Source: Chelonoidis abingdonii
Lineage: Eukaryota > Chordata > Testudines > Testudinidae
Reading direction: 5' to 3'
Length of the DNA stretch: 64,000 nucleotides
NCBI RefSeq assembly: GCF_003597395.2
Contig: NC_133782.1
Location: 834,233-898,232, forward strand
Part shown: positions 43,991 through 56,539 of the stretch, piece after piece
Layout of the letters: each line of letters opens with the position of its first letter
Position numbering within the stretch: position 1 is the stretch's first letter
Position numbers and translations under genes: made by a program
Notes under the pieces: model-generated
The model's input: the letters and a program-made list of their open reading frames with translations, nothing else
The model's database searches: none
Told to the model about the DNA's origin: nothing

Positions 43991-44865
43991 TGTCATAAAC
44001 AGATAGCTAAGGGTTAATGTTTCTTTTACCTGTAAAGGGTTAACAAAGCGAACCACACACCTGACCAGAGGACCAATCAGAAAACCAGATTTTTCAAAGC
44101 TCAGGGAGGGAATGTTTGGGTGTGTGTCCCCTTTGTCTGCTCTCTCTGTTCTCCGGTCTGTCTCTCAGCTATGAGAGGGATCTTTCTATCTTCAAGCTTC
44201 TAATCTTCTGTTTCCCAGTTGTAAGTACAGGTATAAGACAATAGGCTTTTATTGATTTTTGGTTTTTTTGTATTTAACATGTGTGTAGTTTGCTGGAATG
44301 CTTAATTGTATTTCTTTTGAATGAGACTGTTTATTCATATTTTCTTTAAGCATAAGCCCTGTGTATTGTCACCTTGATGCAGAGATCATGTTTATGTGTT
44401 TTTCTTTCTTTTATATAAAGCTTTCTTTTTAAGACCTGTTTGAGTTTTCTCTGGGCAGGCTAAGGAACGAAGGAAGGGAAATTCTCTTTGTGTTAGATCT
44501 AAGAGGGTGAATCTGTGGCAGCCTACGGGAAGAAGGAGGGGGGAGGAATTGCCCTCTCTGTTTTGCATTCAAGGAGTTAAGTACAGTATTGCCCAGGATA
44601 ACCCAGGGAGGGGGAGACTGGGGATGAGATAAAGAGGAGACAAGGGGAGGAGGTTTTTTTCCCTTGGTGTGAGACTTAGGGCCTCTGAGTCTTGGGGTCC
44701 CCCAGGGAAGGTTTTGGGGAGACCAGAGTGAGCCAAAACACTTGAATTTTTGGCTAGAGGCAGCGATATCAGATCCAAGCTGGCAATTAAGCTTGGAGGT
44801 TTCATGCTAGGCACCCACATTTTGGACGCTAAAGTTCAGAATTGGGATTTATGCTTTTGATACCC
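43991..44865 (+). repeat. AT-rich LTR-like element (TGTCATAAACAG family)
   Basis: It starts TGTCATAAACAGATAGC and extends through AGTTCAGAATTGGGATT near 44845. I recognise the start as a common interspersed turtle repeat. TATATAAAG is near 44414. It is much more AT-rich than its surroundings. The right end and target duplication were not resolved. Confidence 0.6.
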
Positions 44866-45235
44866 CACGACCCCCCCACCCCTTGGGAAAGCACCTCTGA
44901 GGGCCAAGGCACCGAGCCTGGGGGGCCAGGATCTCTGTGCTCTGCTGAGACTGCCCCAAAGTGGCCAGGTGCAAGTAGTGTGAAGAGAGGTTAGTGCTGT
45001 CAATGCTTCCCTTGGGCAACCCACACCGGAGACTCCGACTTGTTTCCCAGGGCCTGGTGGCCATTGCCAGGTGGGCTCCATTAGACTGGAGACCTAGAGG
45101 GGAAAAGGTCCCCAAGCCCCCTCTGCAGCTTGTTCTTTCCTGCATCACATCCCCACTCCACCTCACCCAGACCACTCTGCCATAGTCGAGACGGCACGAT
45201 CCACACACAACAGGGACGGGAAGGGGAGGCAGAGG

Positions 45236-46204
45236 TGTCACAGGCCCACAAGGCTGGTGCACGGCCTCAGCTTGGGAACGGTCTCTAGGACGAACCCCTC
45301 TGATGTGCCAGATCCCCAAGGGTCTCAGTCTTCTTCCAGGGTAGGCGGTGCAGCTTACTGCCTCCTTAGCCACCTCTGGGCTTGCAGCCCCCGTTAGCTC
45401 TGTCAGCGGGTCCCTGAGGGAGACTCGAACAGATGCCCCTGGCCCAGCATTGGCAGTGACACTGACACAGCGCTGTCCCACAGTCGGGTTTATTCGGTAC
45501 CTGGCACATGGCCCAGGCAAGCCTTAGGGTAGCACAGAGAACTGAAGGGTAAAGCACAGTCCAGTCTGGTTAGCCCAGCACCTAGCCAAGCTGTAGGGAC
45601 CCCTCGGTTCAAACTCCGTGTCTCTCCCCTCCTTGGTCAGACCGAGGTGAGAGCCCTGACTCCATCCAGAAGTCAGCTCTCTCCCCTCCTATCCAGTCCT
45701 GTGCGCTGGAGCTGGTCCTGGGGACTGTTACTCAGCTCCCTAGGAGAGACAGGGAAGGCCACAGCTCTCTGGGCCTTGGTTGCTAGGTGTCAATGTCCTG
45801 GCGACTGGATTCTCCATGGTCTTCTCAGCCGCTTCACTGATATTGAGTCCTTGGCCCAGACTAAGGACACTCACACCTCTGTCTCTGCTTGCAGTGAGGC
45901 ATCAGGTCTAAACCACAAACTTATAAAGGGTATAACTGCCACTCGTCATTCTACCGACCGTCCCCCTGGCATGGACAGCGCTTCTCCTGCCAACACAGCC
46001 ACTGCCTCTGCGGGAGGTGGATTATCTACTCCGGCGAGAGACGCTCTGCTATCAGCATAGTAGCATCTTCTCTTAAGTGCTATCGTGGTGCAGCTGTGCT
46101 AAGTCCTGAGAGAAAACTGTCCTTTCCCATCCCACCGGGTAACAATGGAGAATACTGGGGAGATCGAGGCACAAATATGACTCCAAAATATTCCCACTTG
46201 GTCA
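45236..46204 (-). repeat. Diverged LTR copy with a MITE-like insertion
   Basis: The same family as 38859-39586, sharing the block from CCCAGCATTGGCAGTGACAC to CTGTAGGGACC. It is longer because about 45925-46105 holds text resembling the MITE at 56051-56297 (GCCAACACAGCCACTGCCTC). Flanks AGAGG and AAAGG differ by one base. Confidence 0.7.
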
Positions 46205-46435
46205 AAAGGGGCAGGTGGTTTGATGCTCTCAATCTAACCCAGCGGCCTGCGGTCCACACCGTTCCTGCCTGCTAGAGCATTAGCCAACAGACTTATTGCA
46301 TGGCCAGCAAGTCATCTCAAAAGGTACAGAGAGCAGCTTTCCTCTAGACCCAGAGAGCAGCAATTCGAATAAGGAGCATTAGCCTGACTGCAGTGCAACA
46401 GATACAAAAGCCACTGGCCATATGGTGATATAGGA

Positions 46436-46640
46436 ATCATGGTAATGAGAGGAATTCGGTGTTCATGGAGAACAAATCTTGCCAGACAAAACTGATGTGT
46501 TGTATTTTTTAACCCAAAAGTACAGAAGCAGTGGAGGAAGAGAAATGGTAGATACAACATACGTGGATTTCAACAAAACATTTGACACAATGGCTCAAAT
46601 TCTCAGCTGCAAAATTAATTCAGACGGTCTTGGATACAAA
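46436..46640 (+). repeat. CR1/L2-type LINE reverse-transcriptase fragment
   Basis: One frame near 46550-46600 reads VDTTYVDFNKTFDTM, matching the Y-x-D-F-x-K-A-F-D block of non-LTR reverse transcriptases. No longer frame remains. Confidence 0.65.
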
Positions 46641-47009
46641 CACGGCCATACGGACTAACAGTGGCTGTGAGCCCATGAGTAAACAGCAGAGAATCGAACC
46701 AGGGAGACAGCGACTGGAAACCGCAGGGGTATGCAGTGCCAGTCTTGCACTAACGATCAGCAAAGCGGCATACACACCACACTGTGCAGATTCTGGGAAT
46801 GCCACCAAGGCCTAGAGATTTGAGAGCTGGGCAGAGCAGTCACATGCCGTTAACATGCCCCTTTGGGAGGGGCGGGGGAAGAGTTCAGAGTGGCGCATCT
46901 CCACACCAGACACACAGCTACCATGGTTAAAAAGTCGGGAATAGACGAGGCACCTTGCCTGAAGCACATTCAACTGGCGGTTAAAATCTGCAGCAGTGCC
47001 AACATCACA

Positions 47010-47236
47010 CCTTTGGTGGCTCTCAAACTTCAGTACTGGTGAGCCCTTTCACCCAGCAAGTCTCTGAGTACCACCCCCCTTATACATTGAAAACACTGTT
47101 TTTATATTTAACCCCATTATAAATGCTGGAGGCAAAGCAGGGTTTGGGGAAGAGGCTGACAGCTCATGACCCCCATGTAATAACCTCGTGACCCCCTGAG
47201 GGGTCCCGACCCCCAGTTTGAGAACCTCTGCCTTAA
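47010..47236. mobile_element. hAT-type MITE (CTCAAACT...AGTTTGAGAACC ends)
   Basis: The left end GGCTCTCAAACT and right end AGTTTGAGAACCTCTGCC are imperfect inverted repeats like the Charlie/hAT terminus CAGTGGTTCTCAAACT. It is non-coding inside. Confidence 0.6.
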
Positions 47237-48965
47237 ATTCTAGTGTAGATGAGACCAGCATAGAGAGTGGATAGTGTGTGATGCAGTGTATGCCACCTTC
47301 TGGGGAGATCCCCTCCAGGTTCCTGACCAGGACTTTGGAACAACCGAAAGACTCCAACTGGGTTTGCTTTGGGCCCTGAGCAGGACTGCAAATCACAGGG
47401 CCCTTTTGTCACAGGTGCGGAGCAGGCAGCCCAGCTCCAGTTGGTGCCAGCGGAGCTGTGCTGCTCAGCAGGGCAGGCGCCCACGCCCAAGCAGCAGGGA
47501 TGTGCGGAACAAAGAGGACAGGGAGCTCCTGGGGCACCGCACGGCACTCGCTCCCCTGGGCCCTGCAGTGCACAGCCCAGCTCTCACCTTGTTGGTTTTA
47601 CTTATTTTTCAGTAATCTGCTGATTTCCCCCCTTTCCTAAGCTAACCAATGCTGATGAATCAGCAACCCCACGAGGGGCTGAAATCCGGTGGGCTGGAGC
47701 AGTGGCTCTGAGGTCTCAGGTCCTGGGAAGGAAGCCACAAGAACAAAGTCTAGGGGAAAAGACAGCCAGAAGAGCAGTTCCCTGTGTGGAAAGGGGCCAG
47801 GCCATGCTGCTGTTAGCACTTTTAGCCCTGAGTGCAGCCTGAAAGAGCCTTGGCTTCTGGGCCCAGCAAGAGGGACTGACCAGCCAGTCTCCCAGGCAGG
47901 CGGCTTATAGCACAGCCTGGCACCCACAGCCATTCCCATACCATGCTCAGCATGCCTGGTGTCGAAGCACAGGGGCAAGGCTACGCGTAGGCAGGCCGGC
48001 CACAGCACACGCACCAGGGGCCCTTGCTCACTTCCTTGGTCCCTGGGTGCTGTCTGCTCCTGCCTTCAGCCTCAGTAGCTAAGGCCCGGGAGTCACATTT
48101 TGGGGCTCCCTGAGCACCTCTTTGGATGCATCTTTCCTCCTCATATACTTTCACAGTTACAGCCCGCACTGCAGCTCCATAGGTCCTGCTGGGCAGTTCT
48201 CCACCCTGAGCTCCTACTCCCTCCTCCTCAGTGGGGAACTCCTGCAACACAGCACCTGCCTCATGTGTGCCATCCTATGCCCCAGCCTCACTGGCCAAGG
48301 GAAGAGGGGCACTGTGTCCTCAGGGGCAGCTATGGCATTCCCTGTCTTCGCACCAGCCCCCGTGCACTCCAATCCCAGATGAGTGGAATTACATTATGTG
48401 GGCACAATCTCTCGAAAGCTTTAGGAGATGGCCCTGCTCAGCCTTTGGGCACAATTCACAGCAAGGGGCACCGAGAAAGTGCCCAAGATGGGGGGCCCTG
48501 GCTTGCTCACAGAGCAGTATAAGAACAATCCCTGGGAAGCAGTCCTGGCATGCCCTTCCGGGAGGTGGTCTCTGCTGCTGGGAAGGGGCGAGTGGTGAAG
48601 CAGCTGAGTGAAGCAATGTGGTGTGAGGAAAAACCCATTTCCTGTAGCAATGGTTGTTTTGCTCAACATTTTTAAAAAATGTGCTGATGCATCCGCCCTC
48701 TCTCCAGGTGGAATATAAATATGAGCCTTGTTTATGTAGCTACAGAGCATTAATCCACTTCTCCATCTCCTTCATCGGGTTTTTTCTGTTGTTTTAACTA
48801 CGAGGAACAAACATCACTGGTTACAACAGTCATAGCCTAGTGAGCAGTCCAGTGACAACTGACGCTGCGCAGAGTGTTAGAGGAACCATGTTGCACTCAG
48901 CGCTATTCTGAGAGTGGGTCAGAGCCAAGTTACATCACGAGCATGCTACTGTAGTAGTTACAGTC
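47237..48965. other. Intergenic DNA, no feature recognised
   Basis: No exon was recognised. Short frames only. Confidence 0.35.
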
Positions 48966-48969
48966 TCTC

Positions 48970-49545
48970 CATTTGTAAAAAGAACAGGAGTACTTGTGGC
49001 ACCTTCTAGTCAACACAGCTATCAGCCTCTGCTCACTGAAGACCCAAACAGCTGGGGCACATTAGCAAAACAGCTGGGGCACATTAGCAAAGCCTAGATT
49101 CAGAGTTGAAGGCCAGATGGGACAATCAGATTTGTCTTGTCTGACCCGCTGTATCCCACAGGCCAGAGAACCTCATTACCCCTGTACTGAACCAGTAACT
49201 TGTGTTTGACTAAAGCATCTGCCATTGGCTCCAGTTTGGATCTGAAGACATCAAGAGATGGAGAACCCACCACTTCCCTTGGAAATTTGTTCATGGTTAA
49301 TCACCCGCACTTTTAAACATGTTCCTTATTTCTCATTTGAATTTGTCAGGCTTTAACTTCCAGCCATTGGTTCTTCTTCTGCCTTTCCCCACTATGTACT
49401 GAAGAGCTCTTTAACCCAGTCTTTGCTCTGTGAAGTACTTATAACCATGATCCAGTTCTCCCTTAATCTTCTTGATAAGCTAAACAGATTGAGCTCTTTA
49501 AGTCTCTCACTTTAAGGCAGATTTCCCAGCTCCCAAATAATGTTG
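48970..49545 (-). repeat. CR1-type LINE 3' end, inverted, with an adjoining repeat scrap
   Basis: From about 49090 the text follows a CR1 3' end read backwards: GGCCAGATGGGACAATCAG, CACAGGCCAGAGAAC, GATGGAGAACCCACCAC, then AGATTGAGCTCTTTAAGTCT. 48975-49030 carries AAAGAACAGGAGTACTTGTGG, a separate common reptile repeat fragment. Confidence 0.6.
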
Positions 49546-52195
49546 GGGGCCCAGGTCTGGAAGAGCAGGGGGTATTGAAGATCAGGAGAGAGGTGCATTA
49601 GCAGAGCTGGGGAAAGGCAGGGACAGGAGGCATACACCACTTTAGAAGGGGGCCAAGCCCCATGTCCAGCCAAGCTCTGGCCTTTGGGTTGGTAGAGGGT
49701 AAGAGTCTCTAAATCACACCAAGGGCCAAAGGAGATGGGGAGCAAAAGGTGACTTAGAGAGGCCTATGGGGTGGACTACAGGAATAAGTCCCTCTGACCT
49801 GTTCCACCAGCTGGGGGGATACCAAAATACAGCCTGCTCCTACCATGTCCCTTCCAGTCCTGGGACATCCCCCCCACCCGGGGAATCCCCAACTGACCCG
49901 TTACAGCAGCTGGGCAGAGGGCCATGCAAAAGAAACTAAATTAGTTTGCATCGTTTGATGTCCACTTCCCAGCCCAGGGAGCAGTTCGTGCTCCTGTTCC
50001 ACCCCAATCTAATCCGGCCCCAACTCCAAGCTGTCACCCGACCCGCGGCAGGAAGACTGAGCTGGCGTTGTGTAGGATGCCAAAGGGTGCTCCAGGCTCT
50101 ATGCACAGGATTGTGGTTTGAGGACTGTCAGGACAGAGCTGTGAGATTGTAAGTTTATTGCACAGAGCATTCATTGCAAGGGGCCCCCTCATATCCCACA
50201 CTAGAGAGGCTGCTTCCACCTCCGCAGGTCACAGGTCTGAGGGCTGCTTTATAGAAAAGAAAGGCTGATGAGATCCCTGCCCCCCAGGGGCCTCCAGCAA
50301 GACTGAGCTCTCAGTGCAATGGGATTCACTCTGCCACGGTCGCAGAGTAATGTGCAGGGCCTGATCCAATTGCTCATGCCTCATTCCAGCCCAGAAATGA
50401 CTTTCAGCTCAGCTGTCCCATAGATCGATTGGGGCATAAACCTTTCAGTGATGTATTTAATTAGCCTGAATAAAAGCCAGATAAGAGAAGCAAATGTAAT
50501 TTGCTGACAGTACAGTGGAAGTTACTCTTCTGCCCTCTGGTGGGCACTTGGCATCTGCCAGGAAACAGGCTGACTTCCACTCCCCTCCGCAGGAGTCACC
50601 GGGCTACTGCCCCAGCCAAAGAGCTTCAGGCAGCAGAGCAGCTACAGCACATAAAGCCAGGGCTTACTCCCATCATGCTCTTCGGTAAACTGACTGCTGC
50701 CCCCATCAGAAGGGCAATGTCGGCCTCTCGCAGGGACAGTGCAATGGGGACCAGCCTGAGTGCATTTCCCTCCACGGAGTAGGAGCACAGAAGAGAGAAA
50801 GCCCCAAGTAGGGAGTGAAGTGAACAAGGAGCCCTCCCCCCCCACACAATTTTTACCAGAGCCTACGGGACCACAGGAGACCCATGAATCAATCACTCAA
50901 GTAACTGTGAGAAACTCTCTGAAGTCTTAATGCCAATTAACAAGATCATAAGACCAACGTGCTGTCAAAAGAGAAGCCAGCAGAAGAACTCAGTCCAGGT
51001 TATCCTTCTGCCTGCAGAATGCAGTACTAGCTGAATGGAAGCCAAGAAGCCAGAAGAAATCGCCAGCAGTGTCATTCTCTGGCGGGTAACTGTGGACCAG
51101 ACCCTCATACAGATGAACACCTCCTGTTCAAGAAGCCCACAAGGGTAGAAGACTGTGCAGAAGTTCAGGGTAAATAGCCTCCAGTCTCATAACCCCCCGC
51201 CCCCACCGTGCTTAGCCAGAATAGTGAATAATGACACATTTGAAAGCCAGTTTCCCTCCCATCAACCTGCCCAGGCCCAAATCTCAGATTGCTTCCCTTC
51301 CAACACAGGCACAAAGGCAGGAATCAGCTGTGCCAATGATACCATCAGCTGTGTGCACTCCAGTACTGTCATGCGTGCTGCATGCTGGCCAAGACGGACC
51401 AAATGATCACACTTCGGGGTTTCCATAGCACTCATCAGCATCATAGTTCGGATATGGGACAAACGCAGAATGTGAACACAGGTCCTGGCCAGCAAGCAGA
51501 GAGAAACAATTCTATGTGTTTAATGTGATTATATTTGCCTCATTGGTGATTTTGTATGTTCAGTTACTGACCAGAAATCTAAACAGATTGGGTTCCTTCC
51601 CCATTCCGTTCCAACACGTCCGGAACATGTGTTATCACCAGCCTAAGGCATCACCAATTAGTCCTTCAACCCTCCCTCTCTCTGCTCTCTTGTGGGTGGA
51701 AAGAAACTACTTCCTCTTTCGATCACTACACCAGAGAGTCCCAAGGGATGCGACAGAGTTGGAGCCCTGTTTACTACAGTGCACGTTGGAAAACAGTCTG
51801 GGTTTAAACTCAATTTAAACACTGCTCCAGCTCAAACAGTCCCAGTTAGTTCCCTCTGGAGGACTGGAAATGTAGTTTAAACAGGATTTACTCTCATTCA
51901 CACTGGCTAGTCAGCCCACCTTAGAAACCATCTGACCACTTCCCCAACAGGATAATACCCCAGACACTGCTAACCCCAGGCTGATGCACAGCCTGGGGGC
52001 TGTATGATCACCCAACAACAGCCATGAAGCTGGAAAGGCCAACTCGTTTCACCTCAGACTGCAAGAGTCACTAAGAGGAGAACACGTGGGCAGAAAGCAG
52101 GTTCCAGACACCTGATTGCTCCTATTTCCCCCACTCCAGTCACTCCTGATTCCCACCCAAGCACTGGCGCTTCTTCAAAAGAGAAGAGAACAAGC
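49546..52195. other. Intergenic DNA, no feature recognised
   Basis: About 2.6 kb without a recognisable exon or repeat. Confidence 0.35.
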
Positions 52196-52209
52196 AGGTC
52201 TCTCGCTCA

Positions 52210-53350
52210 ACATTCTCACACACAGAGACACACAGACGGACAGATGCACACGCACACAGAGACAGCCCCCCCACACACATGCACACACACAGACACACAC
52301 TGACGTGCACAGACACACACTGACATGCGCACACACGCACACAAAGAGACGCGCACATGCACACAGAGGCAGGCCCCCCCCACACGCATACACACACGCG
52401 CACACACAGACCCATGCACACATGCGCACACACACAGGGGCGCACAGACACACACACAGAGGCAGCCACCCCCCCACATGCGCACACACGTGCACAGACA
52501 CGCGCACACAGACACATAGGCGCACAGACACAGAGACAGACACACACACGCACAGATAAAGAGACGCGCGCGCACACAGAGACAGCCCCCCACACGCAGA
52601 CACACACACAGACAGCCCCCCAAACGCGTGCACACACACACACACGCACACATGCGCACAGACACGTGCACACACACAGAGACAGCCCCCCCCCCCACGC
52701 GCGCACACACACACACACGCACACATGCGCACAGACACGGTGCACACACAGGACAGACAGCCCCCCACACACGCGCACAGACACAGACAGCTCCCCACGC
52801 GCGCGTTGCACCATCGAGTAGTCGTGATTACACCTACCCACACATAAACACAATGCATTTAGGTGGTTCATGACAACAGCCCCCCACACGCGCCACAACG
52901 CGCACACACAGACAGCCCCCCCACACGCGCACACACACGCACACATGCGCACAGACAGCCCCCCACACACACAGACACAGACAGCCCCCCCCCCAGACAG
53001 CCCCCCCACACGCGCACACATGCGCACAGACAGCCCCCCCACACGCGCACACACACACGCACAAGACACGTGCACACACACAGACAGCCCCCCCACACAG
53101 ACAGCCCCCCCCCACACGCGCACACACACATGCGCACAGACACGTGCACACACACAGACAGCCCCCCCACACGCGCACACACACACGCACACAGACACGT
53201 GCACACACACAGACAGCCCCCCCACACAGCAGCCCCCCCCACACGCGCACACACACATGCGCACAGACACGTGCACACACACAGACAGCCCCCCACACGC
53301 ACACACACAGACAGCCCCCCCCCACACGCGCACACACGCGCACACACACT
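52210..53350. repeat. CA/CG-rich minisatellite upstream of ZNF335
   Basis: About 1.1 kb of units like CACACACAGACAGCCCCCC followed by CACACGCGCACACACACG, interrupted by about 70 bp of unique sequence at 52804-52875. Long alternating purine-pyrimidine tracts make it a Z-DNA-prone tract. Frames of up to 411 codons (Cys/Val-rich on minus, His/Thr-rich on plus) are artefacts. It stops about 50 bp before the ZNF335 CpG island. Confidence 0.93.
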
Positions 53351-53399
53351 CACCGCCGCTGCTGGCCGGCCCCACTGAACACCATTAGCTGCTCCAGTA

Positions 53400-54480
53400 A
53401 CAGCCTGTGAGGTGCCCGCGACACGCGCCGGGGGGGGGGGGTGTCCCACGGGCAGTTCGCAGCGGCCGGCCCCGCCCCCCGCACGTCGGCCCGCCCGGCT
53501 CTGTCCCGCTGCAGGGGCGGGCGGGGCGCGGGGCCTGGCCTGGTCAGCGCGAGCCGGGAGCCGCCGCAGCACGTGACCCTCATGACCCAGCGTGACCCCA
53601 ACGTTCAGGGTCCGGCCATCCCCATCCCCGCACGTCGTGACGTCCTGTGCGTGCAACTCACAAATGGTATCTCTGATGCTTCCGCGGGGAAATATAGTCC
53701 CAGGAGAGGCCGCCTCTTGGAGCGGGTGCTGGGAGCTCCGGGACGGAGGCGGTTCGGTGCCGGTCCGGGGGCGCCCCGATCGAGACTGTGCCGTGGGAGA
53801 TCAGGCCCCTTCCGCCTCGGTGCGGCGAAGTAAGTAGTCCGGCGCGGGGTCCCGACGGAAGATCCCTCCGCGGGGATGGCGGCCGAAGGGATGCCGGATC
53901 CGGGGGCGCCGCGGCCCGCCGCAGCGGGACGCTCCGCGGGACAGGGCCAGGCACGGTGAGGGGCGGCGCTCAGGCCCGGGGCCGCGGCTTCCCCCTCCCC
54001 GCCGGCGCTGCCGGGCCGCCCGAGCGCCGGGACCCCGCGCCAAGATGGCGCCGGCCCGAGCGGGGGCGCAGGCAGCGCCAGGGGCAGCCCCGCCCGCAGG
54101 GCCCGCCGGGCCGGGCCGGGCCGGGGGCTGCTGGGCCGAGCCGGCCGCGGGGTCACGGGCCGGCCGGGTCCGCGAGGCAGCGATGGAGGCCGGGTCCTCG
54201 CCTAGTGCATTGTGGAGAATCCGGCCACCGGCCGGCCCGCGCGGCGGGGTCAGGGCGGACCGTGCTCGGGGCCGGGCCGGCCGGGCCGGGGCTCCAGGGC
54301 CGCCCCCTCCCGCCCAGCTCCTGCCTCTGACACTGACTCGTTCTGTGGCCCTGGGCCCATCACCACCTCGCCCCCCAAACGGGCCGAGGCGCCATCGCTC
54401 CCCGCGGGCTCTGGGGCCGCGTCCGCATGGAGACTGTCCGCAGACTCCAGGCTTGCCCGGCGTCCCCTGCCCCAGGCACT
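53400..54480 (+). promoter_or_regulatory. ZNF335: CpG-island promoter of ZNF335
   Basis: GC- and CpG-dense DNA with no TATA box surrounds the probable exon 1. TGACGTC at 53638-53644 matches seven of eight CRE bases, and AAGATGGCG at 54042-54050 matches a YY1 site just inside intron 1. This is typical of a housekeeping promoter. Confidence 0.7.
53700..53829 (+). other. ZNF335: Probable non-coding exon 1 of ZNF335
   Basis: A strong donor GTAAGT at 53830 lies in the CpG island 2.7 kb before the first coding exon, and nothing in-frame links it to the protein. The left boundary is a guess. Confidence 0.5.
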
Positions 54481-54775
54481 GGGGAGTGCGCAAACCACGG
54501 GCGGAGAAGCACTTACTTACACAGCCCCATACGCTACAGAGGGGAAGCGCCATCTGCCAGGGCCCAAGGCACAAATCTTCCCTTCTGAAATTATGGAGCA
54601 GTGAGGTTTCTCCGCCAGTGACAGTCACGTAACTTCTGTATTCGGAACCATGCCATTAAGACCAGTTGTGGGTCTACATTTTGTCTCACTCTGTACTGCA
54701 CAAGAGCAGTGATTAAAGCAGGGAGACTTGGAGTCTGGACTCCTGTTCTTTTTTTATTTTTGGCTCCACCGCCTG

Positions 54776-55115
54776 ACATGAGAACATAAGAGCAGCCATA
54801 CTGGGTCAGACCAAGGGTCCATCTAGCCCAGCAGCCTGTCTTCCGACAGTGGCCAATGCCAGGTGCCCCAGAGGGAAGGAGCAGAACAGGGAATCACCAA
54901 GTGATCCATCCCCTGTCGCTCATTCCCAGCTTCTGACAAATGGAGGTTAGGGGCACCATCCCTTTCCATTCTGGCTAATAGTCACTGATGTACCTGTCCT
55001 CCATTAATTTATACAGTTCTTTTTTGTCCCCTTGGCCTTCACAACATCTTCTGGCAAAGAGGCCCACAGACTGTGCGTTGTGTGAAGAAATACATCCTTT
55101 TGTTTGTTTTAAACT
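54776..55115 (-). repeat. CR1-type LINE 3' end, inverted
   Basis: The text ACATAAGAGCAGCCATACTG, GTCAGACCAAGGGTCCATC, GACAGTGGCCAATGCCAGG and GTGATCCATCCCCTGTCGC is the reverse complement of a CR1 3' end and its tail. It lies in ZNF335 intron 1. Confidence 0.75.
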
Positions 55116-55689
55116 TACTGACTATGAGGAGTCCCAAGTCACTTCACTTTTCTCTCTTGTGGTGTATTTCTCTGTAAAATAGCGATAATTGTGCTTTCCT
55201 ACTTGGTGGTGGTGTGTTAAATTATTATTGAGGGGGGCAGGAATGTTTGTGATGCTCTGATGAGGCTCCAAAGATGGACAAAGTAGTCCCATTGCTTGTT
55301 TACTGAAATGTTAACCTCCCAATGAGTTCTGTGATCAGTGTCATGTGACCTGGCTGGAGAGACTTTGGTTGTGGATCCACAAGTAGATTAGTCATTCCTT
55401 ATTTTTGGGGGGGAATGCAGCCTCTGTATTTGACAGCTCTGCATTCTCCAGCTGAGCCACTCTTGCTGCTAATGTGGGTAAAAATGAGTGAGTGCAGGCT
55501 AGGCTCCCATCCAATGCTCATCTGAAGTTTGGTGGTGCTTTTTCTCCCCTTGGCTAGGATGAAAGTTTGGCATTTCCTGGTTGCCTTCAAGAACAAGAGT
55601 AGGAGACGTGTCAGGCTGTAATAAGTTCTGGGATATCGCTGCACTGGTATGTTTCATGCCTGGGCCCAGTTTTAGTGGAGTATGGCGGG

Positions 55690-55964
55690 GGTGCCCAACC
55701 TACGTCCCATTAGAGCAGTTCATAAGGTCCACGGCTGCTTCATTAGCATTTTGTCGTCATGTTTACATCATTTTAGTTTATGCGTGTGTAAATAGACAGT
55801 ACTGTACATAGAAACAGCCTATCTAAATAATACAAAACAAGATGAACTTCAAATATAAATCAATACAGGTGACTACATTTTATTAAAATATGTGGAATTT
55901 GTTTGGCCCACACAAGGTTGTGCTTAGGTTTATGTGGCCCTCCTGTATAATAAGGTTGGGCACC
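55690..55964. mobile_element. hAT-like MITE with perfect 12-bp inverted ends
   Basis: GGTGCCCAACCT at 55690-55701 is the exact reverse complement of AGGTTGGGCACC at 55953-55964. The 275-bp interior is AT-rich and non-coding. An 8-bp target duplication is not clear. It lies in ZNF335 intron 1. Confidence 0.7.
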
Positions 55965-56050
55965 ATGGGAGTACGGCTGAAATACTGAGCTTCACAGCCT
56001 AGCTATGGGACAAGGGGAGGAAGGCAGGGTGGCATGAAGTAGAGTCATTG

Positions 56051-56297
56051 GCTTGGTCTACACAACATACTTACTTTGGAATAACTATGAAAAATCTATG
56101 AAAAATCCAAATCTCTCAGTGATGTAGTTACACCAACCTTAAGCCCATGTGGACAGCGCTATGTTGCCGGGAGAGCTTCTCTTGCCAGCATAGCTACTGC
56201 CTCTCACAGGGGTGAATTTATTAAGCTAACAGGAGCACTCTCTCCCATCAGCATAAAGCATCTTCATCGGACACTCAATTTGTAGTGTAGACTGCCC
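56051..56297. mobile_element. MITE with GTCTACAC/GTGTAGAC ends
   Basis: GGTCTACACAA near the left end and GTAGTGTAGAC near the right are inverted. The interior has GCCAGCATAGCTACTGCCTC, a common reptile MITE block, also found inside the LTR at 45236-46204. It is about 0.2 kb before ZNF335 exon 2. Confidence 0.65.
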
Positions 56298-56539
56298 CTA
56301 ACGACCGATTATGGTTTTGATGTCTCCTCTCCCTCGTGAGCACACCCTTGCTGTGTGCATTGGGATACCTGTGTTATGTTTATATGTTTTTTGTGCCAAT
56401 TACCATGATATCTAGGTGCCTGTCATCTCAGGCGAGTGGATGGTATGGCAGGATGTTCTGTTCCCCCAGTGCACAGCAGGTCTGACTGCAGCACTTCCTC
56501 TCGCCTAGGTCACACTTAAGGGACCCAGGCAAATTGGGC

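Noticed and set aside
52140..53656. Long Cys/Val-rich minus-strand frame (411 codons) and His/Thr-rich plus-strand frames
   Set aside because: They are translations of the CA/CG tandem tract in each phase and carry no known fold.
53788..54632. Open frames of 180-275 codons in the ZNF335 CpG island
   Set aside because: They are driven by GC content in a promoter and first intron, and none matches a known protein or joins to ZNF335 exon 2.
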